Source: Anaerofustis butyriciformans (GTDB lineage Bacteria > Bacillota > Clostridia > Eubacteriales > Anaerofustaceae). Taken from it: a stretch of DNA of 64,000 bases. Both the position numbers and the translations under genes were made by a program. The notes beneath the pieces are model-generated. The model was not told the origin of the DNA and did no database searches. It saw only the letters and a list, made by a program, of their open reading frames with translations. Positions 34,694-44,150 of the stretch are shown here, one piece after another. The stretch lies in NCBI RefSeq assembly GCF_036289385.1, contig NZ_JAYFFH010000005.1:62001-126000 (forward strand), in the 5' to 3' direction. The stretch's first letter is position 1. Every line of letters starts with the position of its first letter.

Positions 34694-36220
34694 TTACATT
34701 CCTCTATATTGTAATGCTTCGCTTATATGTGATGAATTTATATTTTCTTCTCCGTCAAGATCCGCTATTGTTCGTGCAAGTTTTAAAATTCTATGATAGC
34801 CTCTTGCTGATAAATTCAAATTATCAAAAGCCATTTTCATAAGTTTTTCTTCTTCTTCTCCTATTTTACACCACTGTTCTATTTTACTTGGAGTTAACAT
34901 GGAGTTAAAAAGAATGTTAGTTCCTTTATATCGTTTTAGCTGGATTTCTCTTGCTTTATTTACTCTTTCTCTTATTTGTGCACTTGTTTCTGATTTAGTA
35001 CTATTTATTCTTAATTTGTCATAGTCTTGTCTTGGAACTTTTACTTGAATATCTATTCTGTCAAGTAAAGGTCCTGATATTTTGTTTTTGTATCTTTCTC
35101 TTTGACTATCTGTGCATTTACATTCTATTTTACTGTCTCCAAGATACCCGCAAGGGCAAGGGTTCATACTTGCAAGAAGCATAAAATCAGCAGGGTAGGA
35201 TAGGGAAGCATATACTCTTGAAATATTAACCTCTCCATCTTCAAGAGGTTGTCTTAAAACTTCCAATACTTTCTTTTGAAATTCAGGGAATTCATCTAAA
35301 AATAATACTCCAAGATGTGCAAGACTTACTTCTCCCGGAATTGGTATTCTTCCTCCTCCAATTAAAGATACATCTGATATTGTATGATGAGGACTTCTAA
35401 ATGGCCTTGTTTTTATTAGTGGTTCATCTTTCTTTAAAAGTCCTGATACAGAATATATTTTTGTAACTTCCAAACTTTCTTCTAATGTCATTTTAGGAAG
35501 AATAGTTGAAAATCTTTTTGCAAGCATTGTTTTCCCGCTTCCCGGAGGACCTATCATAAGAATGTTATGTGCTCCCGCAGCTGCAATTTCCATTGCTCTT
35601 TTAACGCTTTCTTGTCCTTTTACATCTGCAAAATCGAGTTCTGACAATGTATCTTCATTATTTGAAAAATAATTATCATTGAAATCCATCTTGTTTATTG
35701 GTTTTCTATTATTAATATGAGAAACGACTTCTAAAATATTTTTTGCAGGATATACATTTATACCGTCTATAATTGAAGCTTCTTTTGCATTTTCAACAGG
35801 AACGACAATATTTGTTATTCCGTTATTTTTTGCCTCCATAACCATTGGAAGAACTCCGTCTACTCCTCGAAGTGTTCCGTCCAGTGAAAGCTCTCCGATA
35901 AATAAATATTTATTTAAATCAATATTTGAAAAAATCTGTGTAGAAGAAAGAAGTATACCAATGGCTATTGGTAAATCATAAAAAGTTCCTTCTTTTTTTA
36001 TATTTGCAGGTGCTAAATTGATTGTTATTTTACCAAGGGGTATTTGAAAAGAACTATTTTTTATTGCTGCAAAAACTCTTTCTTTTGATTCCTTTACGGC
36101 AATATCTCCAAGTCCAACAACAGCCATTGAAGGAAGGGCTTTGTTAATGATATCTGTTTCAACGCTTACGATTATTCCGTCAACTCCCATAATGCTTCCT
36201 GAATATAATTTACTAAACAT
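34694..36220 (-). CDS. comM: ComM/YifB family Mg-chelatase-like AAA+ ATPase
   Basis: A 508-residue helicase-like AAA+ protein; ComM promotes branch migration during natural transformation in relatives. An N-terminal Lon-protease-like substrate domain (about 1-175: AVVGLGDIAVKESKERV, GELSLDGTLRGV) precedes the AAA+ core with Walker A GPPGSGKTMLAKR, Walker B LFLDEFPEF and RQPLEDGEV. A Cys cluster CPCGYLGD...CKC follows, then the C-terminal ARGYHRILKLARTIADL. Full length. No dprA or topA is adjacent, so it stands alone here. Confidence 0.93.
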   Translation of the reverse strand: MFSKLYSGSIMGVDGIIVSVETDIINKALPSMAVVGLGDIAVKESKERVFAAIKNSSFQIPLGKITINLAPANIKKEGTFYDLPIAIGILLSSTQIFSNIDLNKYLFIGELSLDGTLRGVDGVLPMVMEAKNNGITNIVVPVENAKEASIIDGINVYPAKNILEVVSHINNRKPINKMDFNDNYFSNNEDTLSELDFADVKGQESVKRAMEIAAAGAHNILMIGPPGSGKTMLAKRFSTILPKMTLEESLEVTKIYSVSGLLKKDEPLIKTRPFRSPHHTISDVSLIGGGRIPIPGEVSLAHLGVLFLDEFPEFQKKVLEVLRQPLEDGEVNISRVYASLSYPADFMLLASMNPCPCGYLGDSKIECKCTDSQRERYKNKISGPLLDRIDIQVKVPRQDYDKLRINSTKSETSAQIRERVNKAREIQLKRYKGTNILFNSMLTPSKIEQWCKIGEEEEKLMKMAFDNLNLSARGYHRILKLARTIADLDGEENINSSHISEALQYRGM

Positions 36221-36327
36221 TTTTATTACCTCTATATTATTTCTTTTATTTAATATTAGTAGAACATATGTTCATTGTCAATAATATGGGAGTATCTGGT
36301 CACTTTTTGGTCACTTTTGTAAAATCA

Positions 36328-36360
36328 ATAAAAAAACACTGTACCTTAGTACAGTGTTTT
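36328..36360 (-). terminator. Terminator after rpmF
   Basis: AAAACACTGTAC (36333-36344), loop CTTA, GTACAGTGTTTT (36349-36360): a 12-bp perfect stem, with a U-tract on the minus strand. Confidence 0.88.
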
Positions 36361-36372
36361 AATTTATCTTTA

Positions 36373-36552
36373 TTATTCAACATCAATAACAGTTACATCT
36401 TTATATGTTCCGCAAACGCTACATACTCTGTGAGGAGCTTTTACTTCTCCACATTTTGGACAAACGCTAGATGCAGGCATAGCGATTTTATAACTGTTAG
36501 CTCTTTTTTTGTCTCTTCTTGCTTTAGAAATTTTTCTCTTTGGTACTGCCAT
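36373..36552 (-). CDS. rpmF: 50S ribosomal protein L32
   Basis: A 59-residue ribosomal protein. The translation reads MAVPKRKISKARRDKKRANS at the start and contains the zinc-ribbon cysteines C31, C34, C44 and C47 (SVCPKCGEV ... RVCSVCGTY), so it is the zinc-binding form. ATG 36552 is preceded by AGGAGGTG on the minus strand. It lies 13 bases downstream of yceD, the widely conserved yceD-rpmF pair. Confidence 0.96.
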   Translation of the reverse strand: MAVPKRKISKARRDKKRANSYKIAMPASSVCPKCGEVKAPHRVCSVCGTYKDVTVIDVE

Positions 36553-36565
36553 GATTATTCACCTC

Positions 36566-37042
36566 CTAGTTTTCACCTTCGCCCTCTAATAGTTTACTAA
36601 GTGCCGCAAATTTTGGATTAATTTTATTTTTACCACAATCGCAGCTTTCTTTGTTTAGGTTTATACCACAATCTGGACAAAGGCCTAAACAATCATCCTT
36701 GCATAAAACTTTATTCGGCATATTTAATAAAATTTGTTCTCTTACAGCTTCTTTAAGGTCGATTCCTTCAGCTTCACTGTTTTCAATCTCTTTGATATCA
36801 TACTGTTTTTCTAAAGGAAAATCTTCATTTCTTTGGATATCTTCCAAACATCTGTCGCAGGTTGTAAAATAAGTAAAAAGTATTTTACAACTTAACTGTA
36901 AAATATCAGACTGCTTAAATACTTCACCTTTTACATTAATGTTTGAAATTTGAAAATCTTTATAAGAAAAATCTTCAAGGTTTTCATCAATTAAAAGGCA
37001 CTGATTATCGCTATCTAATATTTTTTTAAGTTTAATAATCAA
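36566..37042 (-). CDS. yceD: YceD/DUF177 family protein
   Basis: A 158-residue protein of the DUF177 family, linked to 23S rRNA accumulation and typically encoded with rpmF. The core FTYFTTCDRCLEDIQRNEDF and the C-terminal CLGLCPDCGINLNKESCDCG form the recognisable Cys pairs. The start is taken as TTG 37042, as AGGAGG lies about 7 bases upstream; the GTG at 37063 lies upstream of that site. Confidence 0.88.
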   Translation of the reverse strand: MIIKLKKILDSDNQCLLIDENLEDFSYKDFQISNINVKGEVFKQSDILQLSCKILFTYFTTCDRCLEDIQRNEDFPLEKQYDIKEIENSEAEGIDLKEAVREQILLNMPNKVLCKDDCLGLCPDCGINLNKESCDCGKNKINPKFAALSKLLEGEGEN

Positions 37043-37123
37043 CTTTTTTCCTCCTAGCGTCACAGTAAGAACAATTATATATCTTTAGCTATAATTTGTC
37101 AATATATTATTATTAATTCTTGG

Positions 37124-38317
37124 CTATTTTAATATATTTATTGTTTCTTTTGCTATCATTAATTCTTCATTTGTTGGAACAACCATGCAAGTTGTTTTTG
37201 AAGAAGGTTTTGTTATAACTTGATCTTTTCCTCTTACATTGTTTGCTTCTTCGTCAAAGTCAATACCGAAGAATTCCATATCTTTTAATATTGCAGCTCT
37301 AACGTCTGTTGAGTTTTCGCCGATACCACCTGTAAATGCAATGCAGTCAACGCCATTCATTGCAGCAGTATAAGCTCCAATAGTTGTTTTTACTCTATAT
37401 ACAAATATATCAAATGCAAGTTTTGCTCTTTCGTTTCCTTTTTCCATAGCATCTGTTATATCTCTAAAGTCTGAAGATACTCCTGAAACTCCAAGTAAAC
37501 CTGATTCTTTGTTTAATATATCTTCAACTTCTTTTGGTGTTTTGTTTTCTTTTTCGCAAAGGAATGGAATTACTGATGGGTCGATAGAACCGCTTCTTGT
37601 TCCCATTTCAAGACCATCAAGAGGAGTGAATCCCATTGAGTTTTCAATACATTCCCCTTTGTTTACGGCAGAAATACTAGCACCATTACCTAAGTGACAT
37701 ACGATTACTTTTAAATCTTTTACATCTTTATTCATAAGTTCAGCTACTTTTTGTGATACAAATTGATGAGAGATTCCGTGGAAACCGTATTTTCTTATAC
37801 TATATTTTTCATAGTATTCATAAGGAATAGGATACATATAAGCTTGTTTTGGAATTGTTCTGTGGAAAGATGTATCAAATACACATACCATTTCTTTTCC
37901 AGGGAATACTTCTTTACATCCTAAAAGACCCATTACTTGTCCAGGGATGTGAAGAGGTGCAAGCTCACTGCATTCTTTTAATCCTTCGATTACTTCATCT
38001 GTTGCTTTGATTGATTCATTATATTTTTCGCCGCCTGTTGTTATTCTATGTCCGATTGCAGAAATTTCATCTAAACTGCTAATAACACCATATTCTTTAT
38101 CAACAAGAGCTTTTACTAAAATTTGAAGAGCTTCTTTATGTGTAGGCATATTTTCATTAAATACTACATTATCTTTTCCAGGTTGTTTATGTGTTAAAAT
38201 TCCGTCCTCTAAACCTATTCTTTCAGCTACTCCATTAGCTAAAACATTGTTGTTATCCATATCAATAAGTTGATATTTTAGTGAAGAGCTTCCGCAGTTA
38301 ATTACAAGAACTTTCAT
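37124..38317 (-). CDS. ackA: Acetate kinase
   Basis: Converts acetyl phosphate and ADP to acetate and ATP, a main energy-yielding step in anaerobes. Motifs: VINCGSSSLKYQLIDM at the N-terminus, FDTSFHRTIP, GFHGISHQFVS, HLGNGASISAV, GTRSGSIDP and the C-terminal FTGGIGENS. Length of 397 residues is standard. pta is not adjacent. AGGAGG precedes the ATG at 38317. It is followed co-directionally by yceD and rpmF. Confidence 0.97.
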   Translation of the reverse strand: MKVLVINCGSSSLKYQLIDMDNNNVLANGVAERIGLEDGILTHKQPGKDNVVFNENMPTHKEALQILVKALVDKEYGVISSLDEISAIGHRITTGGEKYNESIKATDEVIEGLKECSELAPLHIPGQVMGLLGCKEVFPGKEMVCVFDTSFHRTIPKQAYMYPIPYEYYEKYSIRKYGFHGISHQFVSQKVAELMNKDVKDLKVIVCHLGNGASISAVNKGECIENSMGFTPLDGLEMGTRSGSIDPSVIPFLCEKENKTPKEVEDILNKESGLLGVSGVSSDFRDITDAMEKGNERAKLAFDIFVYRVKTTIGAYTAAMNGVDCIAFTGGIGENSTDVRAAILKDMEFFGIDFDEEANNVRGKDQVITKPSSKTTCMVVPTNEELMIAKETINILK

Positions 38318-38378
38318 TAATATATTTCCTCCTAATAAATGTAAACTGTTTTTATTTGTATTTGAAAAATTCCTTATT

Positions 38379-38407
38379 ATTTTATACCCTTTTTGTTGTT
38401 TTGTAAA
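38379..38407 (-). promoter_or_regulatory. Probable sigma-A promoter of ackA
   Basis: Minus strand TTTACA (38407-38402), a 17-base spacer and TAAAAT (38384-38379). The rest of the 204-base divergent region 38318-38521 holds several AT-rich -10-like hexamers but no convincing -35 for lemA. Confidence 0.6.
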
Positions 38408-38521
38408 TAATAATGTAGGTAAATCTTTTCATAATTATTTTAATATTTTTATATAAAAGTATAATTAGATTTGAGTTTATATGATAAAATATAATAAAAG
38501 TATTTTTAAAGGAGAAAGTTT

Positions 38522-39076
38522 ATGATTACATTAATTATCATTTTAATTGTTGTTGCTGTAATTGTTCTATATTTAATATCAGCTTACAACAATTTCGTAA
38601 AGTTAAATAACAAAATAAAAGAAGCCTTTGCAACTATGGATGTTTATCTAAAGAAAAGATATGACCTTATTCCTAATTTAGTTGAAACAGTTAAAGGCTA
38701 TGCAAAACATGAACAAGGCACTCTTGAAAAAGTTATAAGTGCAAGAAACATGGCTATGAATGCTTCTAGTGTTGGAGATAAAATTGAAGGCGAAAATGTT
38801 CTTTCAGGTACTTTAAAATCATTATTTGCTCTTTCTGAAAGTTATCCTGATTTAAAAGCAAATGAAAACTTTGTTTCTCTTCAAAATGATTTAAATAGAA
38901 TGGAAGAAGAAATTGCTTCTTCAAGAAAATATTATAATGCTATAGTTAATACTTTTAATACAAAAACAGAAGTTTTTCCAACTAATATTATAGCAAATAT
39001 GTTTGGTTTTTCTGCTAAACCATTATTTGAAGTAAACAGTGAAGAAGAAAGAGAAAACGTAAAAGTTGAATTTTAA
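38522..39076 (+). CDS. lemA: LemA family protein
   Basis: A 184-residue protein with one N-terminal membrane helix (about 2-22, LIIILIVVAVIVLYLISAY) followed by a coiled-coil/four-helix LemA domain: NNFVKLNNKIKEAFATMDVY, KRYDLIPNLVETVKGYAKHE and YYNAIVNTFNTK...FPTNIIANMFGF. This fold has its N-terminus outside and a cytoplasmic helical domain. LemA is usually encoded beside a DUF2207 or TPM-domain membrane protein, as here. AAAGGAG precedes the ATG. Biochemical function is unknown. Confidence 0.93.
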   Translation: MITLIIILIVVAVIVLYLISAYNNFVKLNNKIKEAFATMDVYLKKRYDLIPNLVETVKGYAKHEQGTLEKVISARNMAMNASSVGDKIEGENVLSGTLKSLFALSESYPDLKANENFVSLQNDLNRMEEEIASSRKYYNAIVNTFNTKTEVFPTNIIANMFGFSAKPLFEVNSEEERENVKVEF

Positions 39077-39091
39077 CATTTAGGTATTAAT

Positions 39092-40987
39092 ATGAAAAGA
39101 ACAAAAAAGATTGTAGGCTTAGTATTATTATTACTTTTACTTTTGCTTCCATCTACAAATATTTTTGCATCGGAAGCATTTACCATAGATAATTATAAAA
39201 TAAATATGGTAGTAAATGATGATAACAGCTATACAATAGAAGAAACAATAGATGTAGATTTTGGATATAATCAAAAACATGGTATATTCAGAACAATCCC
39301 TACAATTTCTTCAGCTACAAGAAATATTGATGGAAAAGATGTAAAGAAAACACATTTAATTAAAGTAAAAGATATTGATGTAGTTGGAAGTGATTATTCT
39401 ACAGAAAGAAATTTTGATAATATAGTATTGCAAATAGGGGATAGTGACGAATATGTAACTGGTAAGCAAACTTATAAAATTAAATATACTTATGTTGTCG
39501 GTAATGACGGAATAAATGAGTTTGATGATGTTTATTTTAACCTTATAGGAAATGACTGGGATACAACCATTGATAAAGTAACCTTTACAATTAAAATGCC
39601 AAAAGATTTTGATACAAACTTAATTAATTTTACATCGGGTTCTTATGGCAATACAGACAGTAATGTAGAGTATAGTGTTGATAATAATGTAATAAAAGGA
39701 TATACAACTTCTAAACTTTATAATCATGAAAGTGTTACAGTCAGAATAGAGCTTCCTGATGGATATTTTGTAAATGCATCTTCAAATAATAAATTATTTG
39801 ATGTTATCTTTCTTATAGTTTCAGTATTAATATTAATATTATCTTTATTTGTATTTACAAAACATGGGAAAGATGAAAAAATAATAAAGACAGTTGAATT
39901 TTATCCTCCAAATAACATGACTCCGGCAGAGGTTGGATATATTGCAGGAGATAGTTGGAGTGATAAAAATCTAACATCAATGATAATATATTTTGCATCT
40001 AAAGGATATCTTAAAATAAGAGAAGAAAGTGAAGAAGAACTTATTTTTATAAAGGTGAAAAATTTACCAAAAGATGCAAAACTTTATGAAAAATGTTTAT
40101 TTGATAATTTGTTTGCTTCTTCTGATGAAGTGAAATTATCTTCACTTAAATATAAGTATTCTTCAGCACTAACACTTGCAAGAGATGAGTTGCAAAGTGA
40201 GTTTAGCGGAGAAAAGAGTTTAAGTGATAGAGTTGCTTTAAAAATGCAGCGTATAATGACCGGTGTAGTCTGTCTATTTACATTTATAAGCTATACTTAT
40301 ACTTTCTATCAAATATTTTATAGTATGCTTATAAGCTTAATTTTAGGATTTGCATCAACTGTTTTAATAGGCGGTATTTATATATCAATTATTTATTTAA
40401 TAAGTAAGATGCACACCGGAAGTAACAAAAGCAAAGTTTTTGGGATAGCATTTTGTTTGATTTTATATGCTTTACTTATGGGAGCAATGTGTTTTGTTTT
40501 AAATATTTTATCATTTAGCGTGATTTTTTATTTATTACAAAATATTATTTTAACCATAAGTGTATTTTTAACAGGTATGACATATAAAAGAAGTAAATAT
40601 TTAGATAGTATTATTGGAAAGATACTTGGATTTAAAGACTTTTTGATTGTTACTGAAAAAGATAAACTTGAGGCATTGGTTGAAGAAAATCCTTCATATT
40701 TTTATGATATAATGCCTTATACATTTGTACTTGGAATAAGTTCAAAATGGATGGATAAATTTAAAGATATAACAATGGAACCTCCTACATGGTATAGTTC
40801 ATATAATTCTCCTACATTTTGGGATTATTATATGATGTCACGTCTATATGATAGAATGTTGTTTATGAACAGCACTGTAAGTGCTGTAGAGGTAAGTGAT
40901 ATTTCTACAGGCGGCGGCGGTGGTTTTTCCGGTGGAGGAGGCTTCTCTGGAGGCGGCTTCGGCGGCGGTGGCGGCGGAAGCTGGTAG
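39092..40987 (+). CDS. DUF2207 membrane protein with glycine-rich tail
   Basis: A 631-residue protein. A signal peptide (about 1-26, ending NIFASEA) leads an extracytoplasmic beta domain with the family marks NSYTIEETIDVDFGYNQKHG and FRTIPTI. A membrane helix at about 231-250 is followed by a cytoplasmic region starting VEFYPPNNMTPAEVGYI, more membrane helices at about 380-480, and a C-terminal domain ending in a Gly/Ser/Phe-rich stretch (last 30 residues). The gly-rich tail and the lemA neighbour are typical of DUF2207 proteins. Role unknown. Confidence 0.88.
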   Translation: MKRTKKIVGLVLLLLLLLLPSTNIFASEAFTIDNYKINMVVNDDNSYTIEETIDVDFGYNQKHGIFRTIPTISSATRNIDGKDVKKTHLIKVKDIDVVGSDYSTERNFDNIVLQIGDSDEYVTGKQTYKIKYTYVVGNDGINEFDDVYFNLIGNDWDTTIDKVTFTIKMPKDFDTNLINFTSGSYGNTDSNVEYSVDNNVIKGYTTSKLYNHESVTVRIELPDGYFVNASSNNKLFDVIFLIVSVLILILSLFVFTKHGKDEKIIKTVEFYPPNNMTPAEVGYIAGDSWSDKNLTSMIIYFASKGYLKIREESEEELIFIKVKNLPKDAKLYEKCLFDNLFASSDEVKLSSLKYKYSSALTLARDELQSEFSGEKSLSDRVALKMQRIMTGVVCLFTFISYTYTFYQIFYSMLISLILGFASTVLIGGIYISIIYLISKMHTGSNKSKVFGIAFCLILYALLMGAMCFVLNILSFSVIFYLLQNIILTISVFLTGMTYKRSKYLDSIIGKILGFKDFLIVTEKDKLEALVEENPSYFYDIMPYTFVLGISSKWMDKFKDITMEPPTWYSSYNSPTFWDYYMMSRLYDRMLFMNSTVSAVEVSDISTGGGGGFSGGGGFSGGGFGGGGGGSW

Positions 40988-40993
40988 GAAATT

Positions 40994-42199
40994 ATGGATA
41001 GGAAAAAAGAAAAAGTTCAAGAAGGTGTAATTCTATTAATTTTAGCCATAGTTATAGGAGTTGTTATATATGTAACGCAGAAGCTTTTTAGTAAAAAGCT
41101 TCCTCCAAATATATTAACTATACTTTTACTTTGTGCTGTGGCTTTACTTATTTTAAATTTAATAATTTATTTTATATGGGGTAAAGATAAAAAGGTTAAT
41201 CAAGAAATAGCCGTTTATCCTCCAAGTGGTATGGATGGATTTGTTGCAGGATATTTAGATACAGGAGAAGTTCAAAGTAATCATTATGTATCCTTGATAC
41301 TGTCCCTTGCAATAAAAAAATATATTAGTATTTTTAAAGATATAGATGGAAAAATTATAATAAAGAAAATAAAAGAATTAGATAAATACACAACGAAGTT
41401 TGAAAGATTTATATATAAAATTCTTTTTAAAGGGAATAGAAATTCTGTTAGCAGCAAGGAATTGTTTGAAAATGAAGGACATTATTTTTCTAGAATGGAA
41501 AATATTATAAATAATTCCTACTCTAAAGATAGTAATATTGAAGATAAAACATCAAGATTTTTTAGAAGATTGACAGGTGTATTATTTGCAATTCTTCTTA
41601 TTGCGTCATTCATAATATATTCTTACTTTGCTTTTAGAGCATTAAGATTTAGAGTTGCTTTTACAATATTATTATTGATTTTAGCGGGATTTATGTATTA
41701 TCTATTGTCCCATTTGATTGTTGCATATCAAACGAGCAGCAGTACGTATATAAAATATGCAGTTCTAGTTACAAGCATATTTATACTATGTGGTAATATA
41801 TCAGTTCCTTACTTTTCAATTCACTACAGTAATGTTGGTATTATGTTTGTTTGCCAACTTAACTTGTTACTGTTATGTGTTATTGTAAATGGGTTTATAT
41901 TTAAAAGAAGTGAACACTTAAGCTATGTGATATCACAGCTTAGCGGGTTTAAAAATAATTTGAGCCAATTTGATAAGGAAAATATTATATCTCTATACAA
42001 TAATGATAGAGAATACTTTTTTGAAATACTTCCGTACTTGTTTTCTTTGGAACTATCAATAATTCTTTTTGATGAAAATGAGGAAAAAATTGAAATGCCT
42101 TATTTCTATTCAGTTTATGATGAAAGAAAAGAAATTTCATTGAATGATTTTAACAACGATATGGATATACTTGATGATGCAATCATTCATTCATATTAA
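40994..42199 (+). CDS. DUF2207-like membrane protein lacking the extracytoplasmic domain
   Basis: A 401-residue paralogue of the C-terminal two-thirds of the preceding protein. Two N-terminal membrane segments (about 10-28 and 38-60) lead into IAVYPPSGMDGFVAGYL, equivalent to FYPPNNMTPAEVGYI, then SLILSLAIKKYISI, a paired membrane region (about 195-305) and a C-terminal FFEILPYLFSLELS, matching FYDIMPYTFVLGIS. It has no signal-peptide beta domain and no glycine-rich tail. It follows 6 bases after its relative, so it is co-translated; duplication and partial loss is the simplest explanation. Confidence 0.75.
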   Translation: MDRKKEKVQEGVILLILAIVIGVVIYVTQKLFSKKLPPNILTILLLCAVALLILNLIIYFIWGKDKKVNQEIAVYPPSGMDGFVAGYLDTGEVQSNHYVSLILSLAIKKYISIFKDIDGKIIIKKIKELDKYTTKFERFIYKILFKGNRNSVSSKELFENEGHYFSRMENIINNSYSKDSNIEDKTSRFFRRLTGVLFAILLIASFIIYSYFAFRALRFRVAFTILLLILAGFMYYLLSHLIVAYQTSSSTYIKYAVLVTSIFILCGNISVPYFSIHYSNVGIMFVCQLNLLLLCVIVNGFIFKRSEHLSYVISQLSGFKNNLSQFDKENIISLYNNDREYFFEILPYLFSLELSIILFDENEEKIEMPYFYSVYDERKEISLNDFNNDMDILDDAIIHSY

Positions 42200-42205
42200 A
42201 AATAA

Positions 42206-42240
42206 AAAGACTTACATAAAATGTAAGTCTTTATTTTTTT
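42206..42240. terminator. Bidirectional terminator, lemA operon / hprK
   Basis: AAAGACTTACAT (42206-42217), loop AAA, ATGTAAGTCTTT (42221-42232), then T's. The hprK stop codon overlaps the right arm. Confidence 0.88.
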
Positions 42241-43169
42241 ACTTTTTTCGCATTTGCATTATTATAAGTTTCTATTCTTTCACAGAAAACTTTACCTGCA
42301 TTATAATCCATTTCGTTTACACGATAATTTCTTGCTATTGTTTCTATTATAACAGCCATATTTCTTCCCGGTCTAACAGGTACTGTTAATTTATCAAGAG
42401 AAACATCAAGTAATTCTTCTTTTTGATATTCTGTACCTAATCTTTCATAATGTTTTTCATTGTTCCAATGTTCGAGTCTAACTATTAATTCTATATCAAC
42501 TTTATCTTTTATTGCACCCATTCCAAATAAAGCCTTTACATCAATAATACCAACTCCTCTTATTTCCATAAAATATTGTAATATTTCAGGACAAGAACCT
42601 TCTAAAGTATTGATGTTTAATCTTTTAATTTCTACTAAATCATCGCATACAAGTCGGTGACCTCTTTGAACAAGTTCAAGTGCTATTTCACTTTTACCTA
42701 TACCACTTTCACCTTCAAGTAATATACCTACACCTAAAACTTCAACAAGAACACCATGTAGCTGCATTTTAGGAGCAAATAGGTCTTCTAAAAATGCTAC
42801 TGTTTTATTTATACTTAAGTTTGTATTGAAGTTACTTCTTATAAGTATAACGTGTTCTTCTCTTGCAATTTTAACAAATTCATCATATTCTTTAACACCG
42901 TTTGTTAGTACTACACATGGAATGTCATGCTTAAATAATGCTCTTATTCTATTTTCTCTAACTTGAGGTGTAAGATGTTTTAAATAAGCATTTTCTGTAT
43001 TTCCAATTATTTGCACTCTGTCATTATCAAAGTATTCAAAAAATCCCGTTAATTGTATTCCCGGTCTTGTTAAAAAGGGTGTGTTTAGTCTGATATTTTT
43101 CCTAAAATCACTGTATAATATTTCGCCTTCAAGATTCTTACAAAATTCTTCTAAAGATGCTCTTTTCAT
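42231..43169 (-). CDS. hprK: HPr kinase/phosphorylase
   Basis: Phosphorylates HPr on Ser46 and reverses the reaction, controlling carbon catabolite repression in Firmicutes. The N-terminal domain (1-130) precedes the P-loop GEGESGIGKS region (residues 153-160), LVCDDLVEIKR and the signature MEIRGVGIIDVKALFG, with VPVRPGRNMAVIIE near the end. Length of 312 residues is standard. Its ATG overlaps the stop of the upstream HAD gene by one base. Confidence 0.96.
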   Translation of the reverse strand: MKRASLEEFCKNLEGEILYSDFRKNIRLNTPFLTRPGIQLTGFFEYFDNDRVQIIGNTENAYLKHLTPQVRENRIRALFKHDIPCVVLTNGVKEYDEFVKIAREEHVILIRSNFNTNLSINKTVAFLEDLFAPKMQLHGVLVEVLGVGILLEGESGIGKSEIALELVQRGHRLVCDDLVEIKRLNINTLEGSCPEILQYFMEIRGVGIIDVKALFGMGAIKDKVDIELIVRLEHWNNEKHYERLGTEYQKEELLDVSLDKLTVPVRPGRNMAVIIETIARNYRVNEMDYNAGKVFCERIETYNNANAKKVKK

Positions 43170-43993
43170 TATTCCTTACCTAACATATATTTATTTATAA
43201 TATAAGCAACGCCTTCTTCGTCATTGCTTGGTGCAACTATATCTGCAATTTTTAATACGTCTTTGTGTGCATTTTTCATTGCAACTCCGAGGGAAGCATA
43301 TTCAATCATCGGTATATCGTTTAATCCATCCCCGATTCCTATTGTGTCTTCATGTTTTATGTTATAAGCCTTTGCTACTTGTTTTATAGCTTCTGCTTTA
43401 TTTGCATTTTTATGAGTAAATTCAAGTAAAAAACTTTGACTTGTAGCACTTATAGCATTTGTACCTTGTAAAAGCTCTTTACTGTAAGGAATGTGCTCTT
43501 CTTCTACTTTTTCAGGATCATCCTGCCATAAAAGTTTTGCTATTTTGTTGTCTTTATCGTCAAAATAACTCAAATCATCGCCTATGTATAAAACTTCATC
43601 TTTATAGTTTGAATTATCCAAGTAATGTTTTGTATGCCTATTTTTTTCATTAAATGCAATTTTTCCGTCTAATGTCCAAATTATTACGCCGACATTTCTT
43701 TTGCATCCTTCTTTATAAGTTAAAATGGCATCTTCTTTATCTAAACCTTTTTGATATAAAACCTTACCGTTTTTTCCGCTTAATATTTGTGCACCATTGT
43801 AACAAGCAAGAGGCATATCAATATCAAGTTGATCTGTTATAAGGTCTAATGTTACGGGAGCTCTTCCCGAACATAGCATAATTACAATTCCATTGTCAGA
43901 AGCTTCTTTAAGAACTTCTTTTGTGTTTTCTGTTAGAATTCTTTTTGAATTAATTAAAGTTCCATCGATGTCTGTTGCTATTAATTTGTACAT
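43169..43993 (-). CDS. Cof-type HAD-IIB sugar phosphatase
   Basis: A 274-residue HAD phosphatase. Motif I is LIATDIDGTLINSKR with Asp nucleophile, motif II MLCSGRAPVT, motif III Lys in NKAEAIKQV, and motif IV GIGDGLNDIPMIEYA. The C2B cap lies between about residues 85 and 190. Members dephosphorylate assorted sugar phosphates; the exact substrate is unknown. Translational overlap with hprK suggests a shared role in carbon metabolism, though this is inference. Confidence 0.88.
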   Translation of the reverse strand: MYKLIATDIDGTLINSKRILTENTKEVLKEASDNGIVIMLCSGRAPVTLDLITDQLDIDMPLACYNGAQILSGKNGKVLYQKGLDKEDAILTYKEGCKRNVGVIIWTLDGKIAFNEKNRHTKHYLDNSNYKDEVLYIGDDLSYFDDKDNKIAKLLWQDDPEKVEEEHIPYSKELLQGTNAISATSQSFLLEFTHKNANKAEAIKQVAKAYNIKHEDTIGIGDGLNDIPMIEYASLGVAMKNAHKDVLKIADIVAPSNDEEGVAYIINKYMLGKE

Positions 43994-44150
43994 ATTTTTC
44001 TCTCTTTCAAAAAAGTTAATATATTGTTATTCCATGTTTATTTTATATTATTTATTTTTTTTTTACAATAGCAATATTCAATATTAAATAAAGAGTAATT
44101 TAATTATTTTGTGTTAAAATTAATAAAAAGAGTATATAAGAGGATTATAA

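Noticed and set aside
40900..40987. GC-rich repetitive stretch as a mobile or foreign insertion
   Set aside because: It encodes the glycine-rich C-terminal tail typical of DUF2207 proteins; glycine codons explain the GC content.
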